Positions 4,279 through 5,451 of a stretch of DNA of 5,451 nt are shown in pieces. Each line of letters starts with the position of its first letter. Position 1 is the stretch's first letter. Source of the DNA: Actinomycetes bacterium (GTDB taxonomy: Bacteria > Actinomycetota > Actinomycetes > Propionibacteriales > Propionibacteriaceae); the NCBI GenBank assembly GCA_023436925.1, contig JAEZHJ010000152.1, positions 1-5,451 of the forward strand. Reading direction: 5' to 3'. Below the pieces are notes generated by a model. It made no database searches. It was not told the DNA's origin and was given only the letters and a program-made list of their open reading frames with translations. The position numbers were made by a program, and so were the translations under genes.

Positions 4279-5451
4279 TCAAAGGTGGCCGGGGCGTGGC
4301 GACCGGTCCGGTCCGGCCTGCTTTAGTGCAGGGCGCGTGGCGTCAACCGCAGTCGACTCGGAGTTCGGCAGACGAGTGGACCGAGCATCCTGCTCAGGCG
4401 GCCGTCGTACATGCTGGTCGAGTCCTGCATCGAGGCCGAGCTGGGTGACCAGCGCCATTTCAAGCTCGGCGATTGGCCGCCCGGTCGCTTCAGCAAGCTC
4501 GCTGATGGCCGTGGGCCAGCTGTTCGGGTCGGCCGCGGCGACGATCCGGATTGGGTTGGTGATCCCGTCGTCTCTTGCGTGCTGGGTGATCGCTCGATCG
4601 AGCAGGACGCGGCTCAGTGGGATCGATGCCCGCAGCGCGGTGGCCAGGTCCTGCGGGCGGCCTTGAGCAGCAAGGTCTGCGGGGTCGGTGCCTTCGGGCA
4701 GGGTGGCGTGGAGGGGGTCGAGCCCGAGGCCTGTGAGCATCCAGTAGGCCCGTTCGGCGGCTGCCTGTCCGGCCTTGTCGTTGTCGGTGGCCACGATGGG
4801 GAGGGCGGTGTGGCGGCGTAGGTGGCGGGCTTGCTCGCGGGTGAGGGCGGTGCCGAGGGCGGCGACGCCGACGTATTCGCCTGCGGTGGCGAGGGTGACG
4901 GCGATGGCGTCCAGGGGGCCTTCGACGAGGACGGGACGTCCGCCTCGCAGCAGACTCGGGGCGTGCCCGTAGAGCTGGGCGCCCTTGTGAAAGAGCGGGG
5001 TCTCGGGGGTGTTGAGGTACTTCGGTCCGGCGGTGTCGTCGGCGTCGGGGTGGCGGCGGGCGATGAAGCCGAGGATCTGGCCGTCGTGGGCGATGGGCAA
5101 GACGAGGCGGTTGCGGAAGCGATCGATGAGGTTGCCGGTGGAGGCTTGCTTGGCGACGCCGGCGAGGATCATCTCGCGGTCGGTGACGCCCTGACGGCGG
5201 AGGTGGCTGACCAGCGACGTCCAGCTGTCGGGGGCGTAGCCGGGGCGGTAGCCGGGGTCTCCGGTGATGTCGGTGTCGAGCCGGTCGACGAGGTAGTCGT
5301 GTGCCCAGGAGTCGGGCAGTTGGGCCTCGTAGAACTGGGCGGCGAGTTCGTTGATGTGGGCGAGGCGTTCGGGGGTGGTGCCGGCTTCGTGCCAGGCGTC
5401 GCGGCGGCTGAGCAGGTCGTTGATCTCGGCCTGGGTGAGTTCGGGTTCACC
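4279..5451 (-). CDS. DnaG-type primase with Toprim domain, C-terminal 390 residues (5' end outside window)
   Basis: The minus-strand frame is open at the right edge and ends at TGA (4281-4279). ATG at 5172 would start inside the conserved core, so the true start lies outside. Numbering from the edge, residues 1-95 are helical and include LAAQFYEAQL and a YAPDSWTSLVSHL segment typical of the primase core. The RNA-polymerase basic motif follows: RFRNRLVLPI (111-120), GFIARR (128-133) and KYLNTPETPLFHKGAQLYG (144-162). The Toprim fold comes next, with E177 in VLVEGPLDAIA, D223 and D225 in ATDNDKAG, and GTDPADL (255-260). All expected metal ligands are present, so this part looks active. Residues 275-340 resemble the start of a helical C-terminal domain of DnaG-like primases, and 341-390 is a charged, probably disordered tail. 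It would make RNA primers for DNA replication. The chromosomal copy is usually among housekeeping genes, so here an accessory plasmid or element primase, perhaps with an N-terminal zinc finger or a fused domain, is more likely. Convergent with the membrane-gene pair. Confidence 0.87.
   Translation of the reverse strand, partial: GEPELTQAEINDLLSRRDAWHEAGTTPERLAHINELAAQFYEAQLPDSWAHDYLVDRLDTDITGDPGYRPGYAPDSWTSLVSHLRRQGVTDREMILAGVAKQASTGNLIDRFRNRLVLPIAHDGQILGFIARRHPDADDTAGPKYLNTPETPLFHKGAQLYGHAPSLLRGGRPVLVEGPLDAIAVTLATAGEYVGVAALGTALTREQARHLRRHTALPIVATDNDKAGQAAAERAYWMLTGLGLDPLHATLPEGTDPADLAAQGRPQDLATALRASIPLSRVLLDRAITQHARDDGITNPIRIVAAADPNSWPTAISELAEATGRPIAELEMALVTQLGLDAGLDQHVRRPPEQDARSTRLPNSESTAVDATRPALKQAGPDRSPRPGHL

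Noticed and set aside
4279..5172. ATG at 5172 as the true primase start
   Set aside because: In-frame upstream codons encode conserved primase-core sequence (LAAQFYEAQL, YAPDSW), so the gene continues beyond the window.
5169..5450. A minus-strand frame of 93 codons upstream of the primase ATG at 5172, as a separate small gene
   Set aside because: It is one base out of phase with the real primase frame, is a Pro/Thr/Ser-rich shadow, and the in-phase frame through the same DNA gives good primase core sequence to the edge.

Overview
The window is high-GC DNA with the codon use of an actinomycete: G/C-rich third positions, GTG starts, and an IS110-type transposase of the kind common in Mycobacteriales and Nocardioides relatives. 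The phylum is inferred from composition and protein style, and I cannot name a genus. There are no rRNA, tRNA or housekeeping metabolic genes. The content (nuclease-fold protein, several broken insertion sequences, an orphan membrane-protein pair, an accessory-type primase) suggests a plasmid, integrated element or genomic island.

Layout from left to right. Positions 2-904 (+) hold the C-terminal part of an uncharacterised PD-(D/E)XK nuclease-superfamily protein cut by the window edge. Its E-x-K motif sits at the very first codons visible. Positions 905-1154 are non-coding. They hold three short direct repeats that resemble the multiple terminal repeats of IS21-family elements, followed by the leader of an IS110-family element. 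In active IS110 relatives this leader encodes the bridge RNA. The IS110 transposase (1155 onward) keeps its whole DEDD domain but loses homology at about 1903, exactly where a sequence resembling the left end of an IS3-family element begins (1904). That IS3 remnant stops around its expected start codon, so the stretch 905 to about 1957 is a stack of broken mobile elements.

Positions 2161-3954 (+) carry two genes of unknown function that look like one operon. The first encodes a small protein (141 aa) with one N-terminal membrane or signal segment. The second encodes a protein (454 aa) with four predicted membrane segments and a large extracytoplasmic domain. The two reading frames are in phase and separated only by one TAG and one codon. 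A ribosome-binding site overlaps the end of the first gene, so translational coupling is likely. Both proteins place a domain with two cysteines outside the membrane, so a physical partnership is plausible but unproven. These genes use more A/T-ending and rare codons (ATA, AGG, CTA) than their neighbours, consistent with separate acquisition.

Positions 3955-4278 are a convergent intergenic stretch with no confident gene. From 4279 to the right edge, on the minus strand, lies the C-terminal 390 residues of a DnaG-type primase with an intact Toprim centre. Its start and any zinc-binding or helicase domain lie beyond the window. The primase most likely serves replication of the mobile element or plasmid that carries this region.
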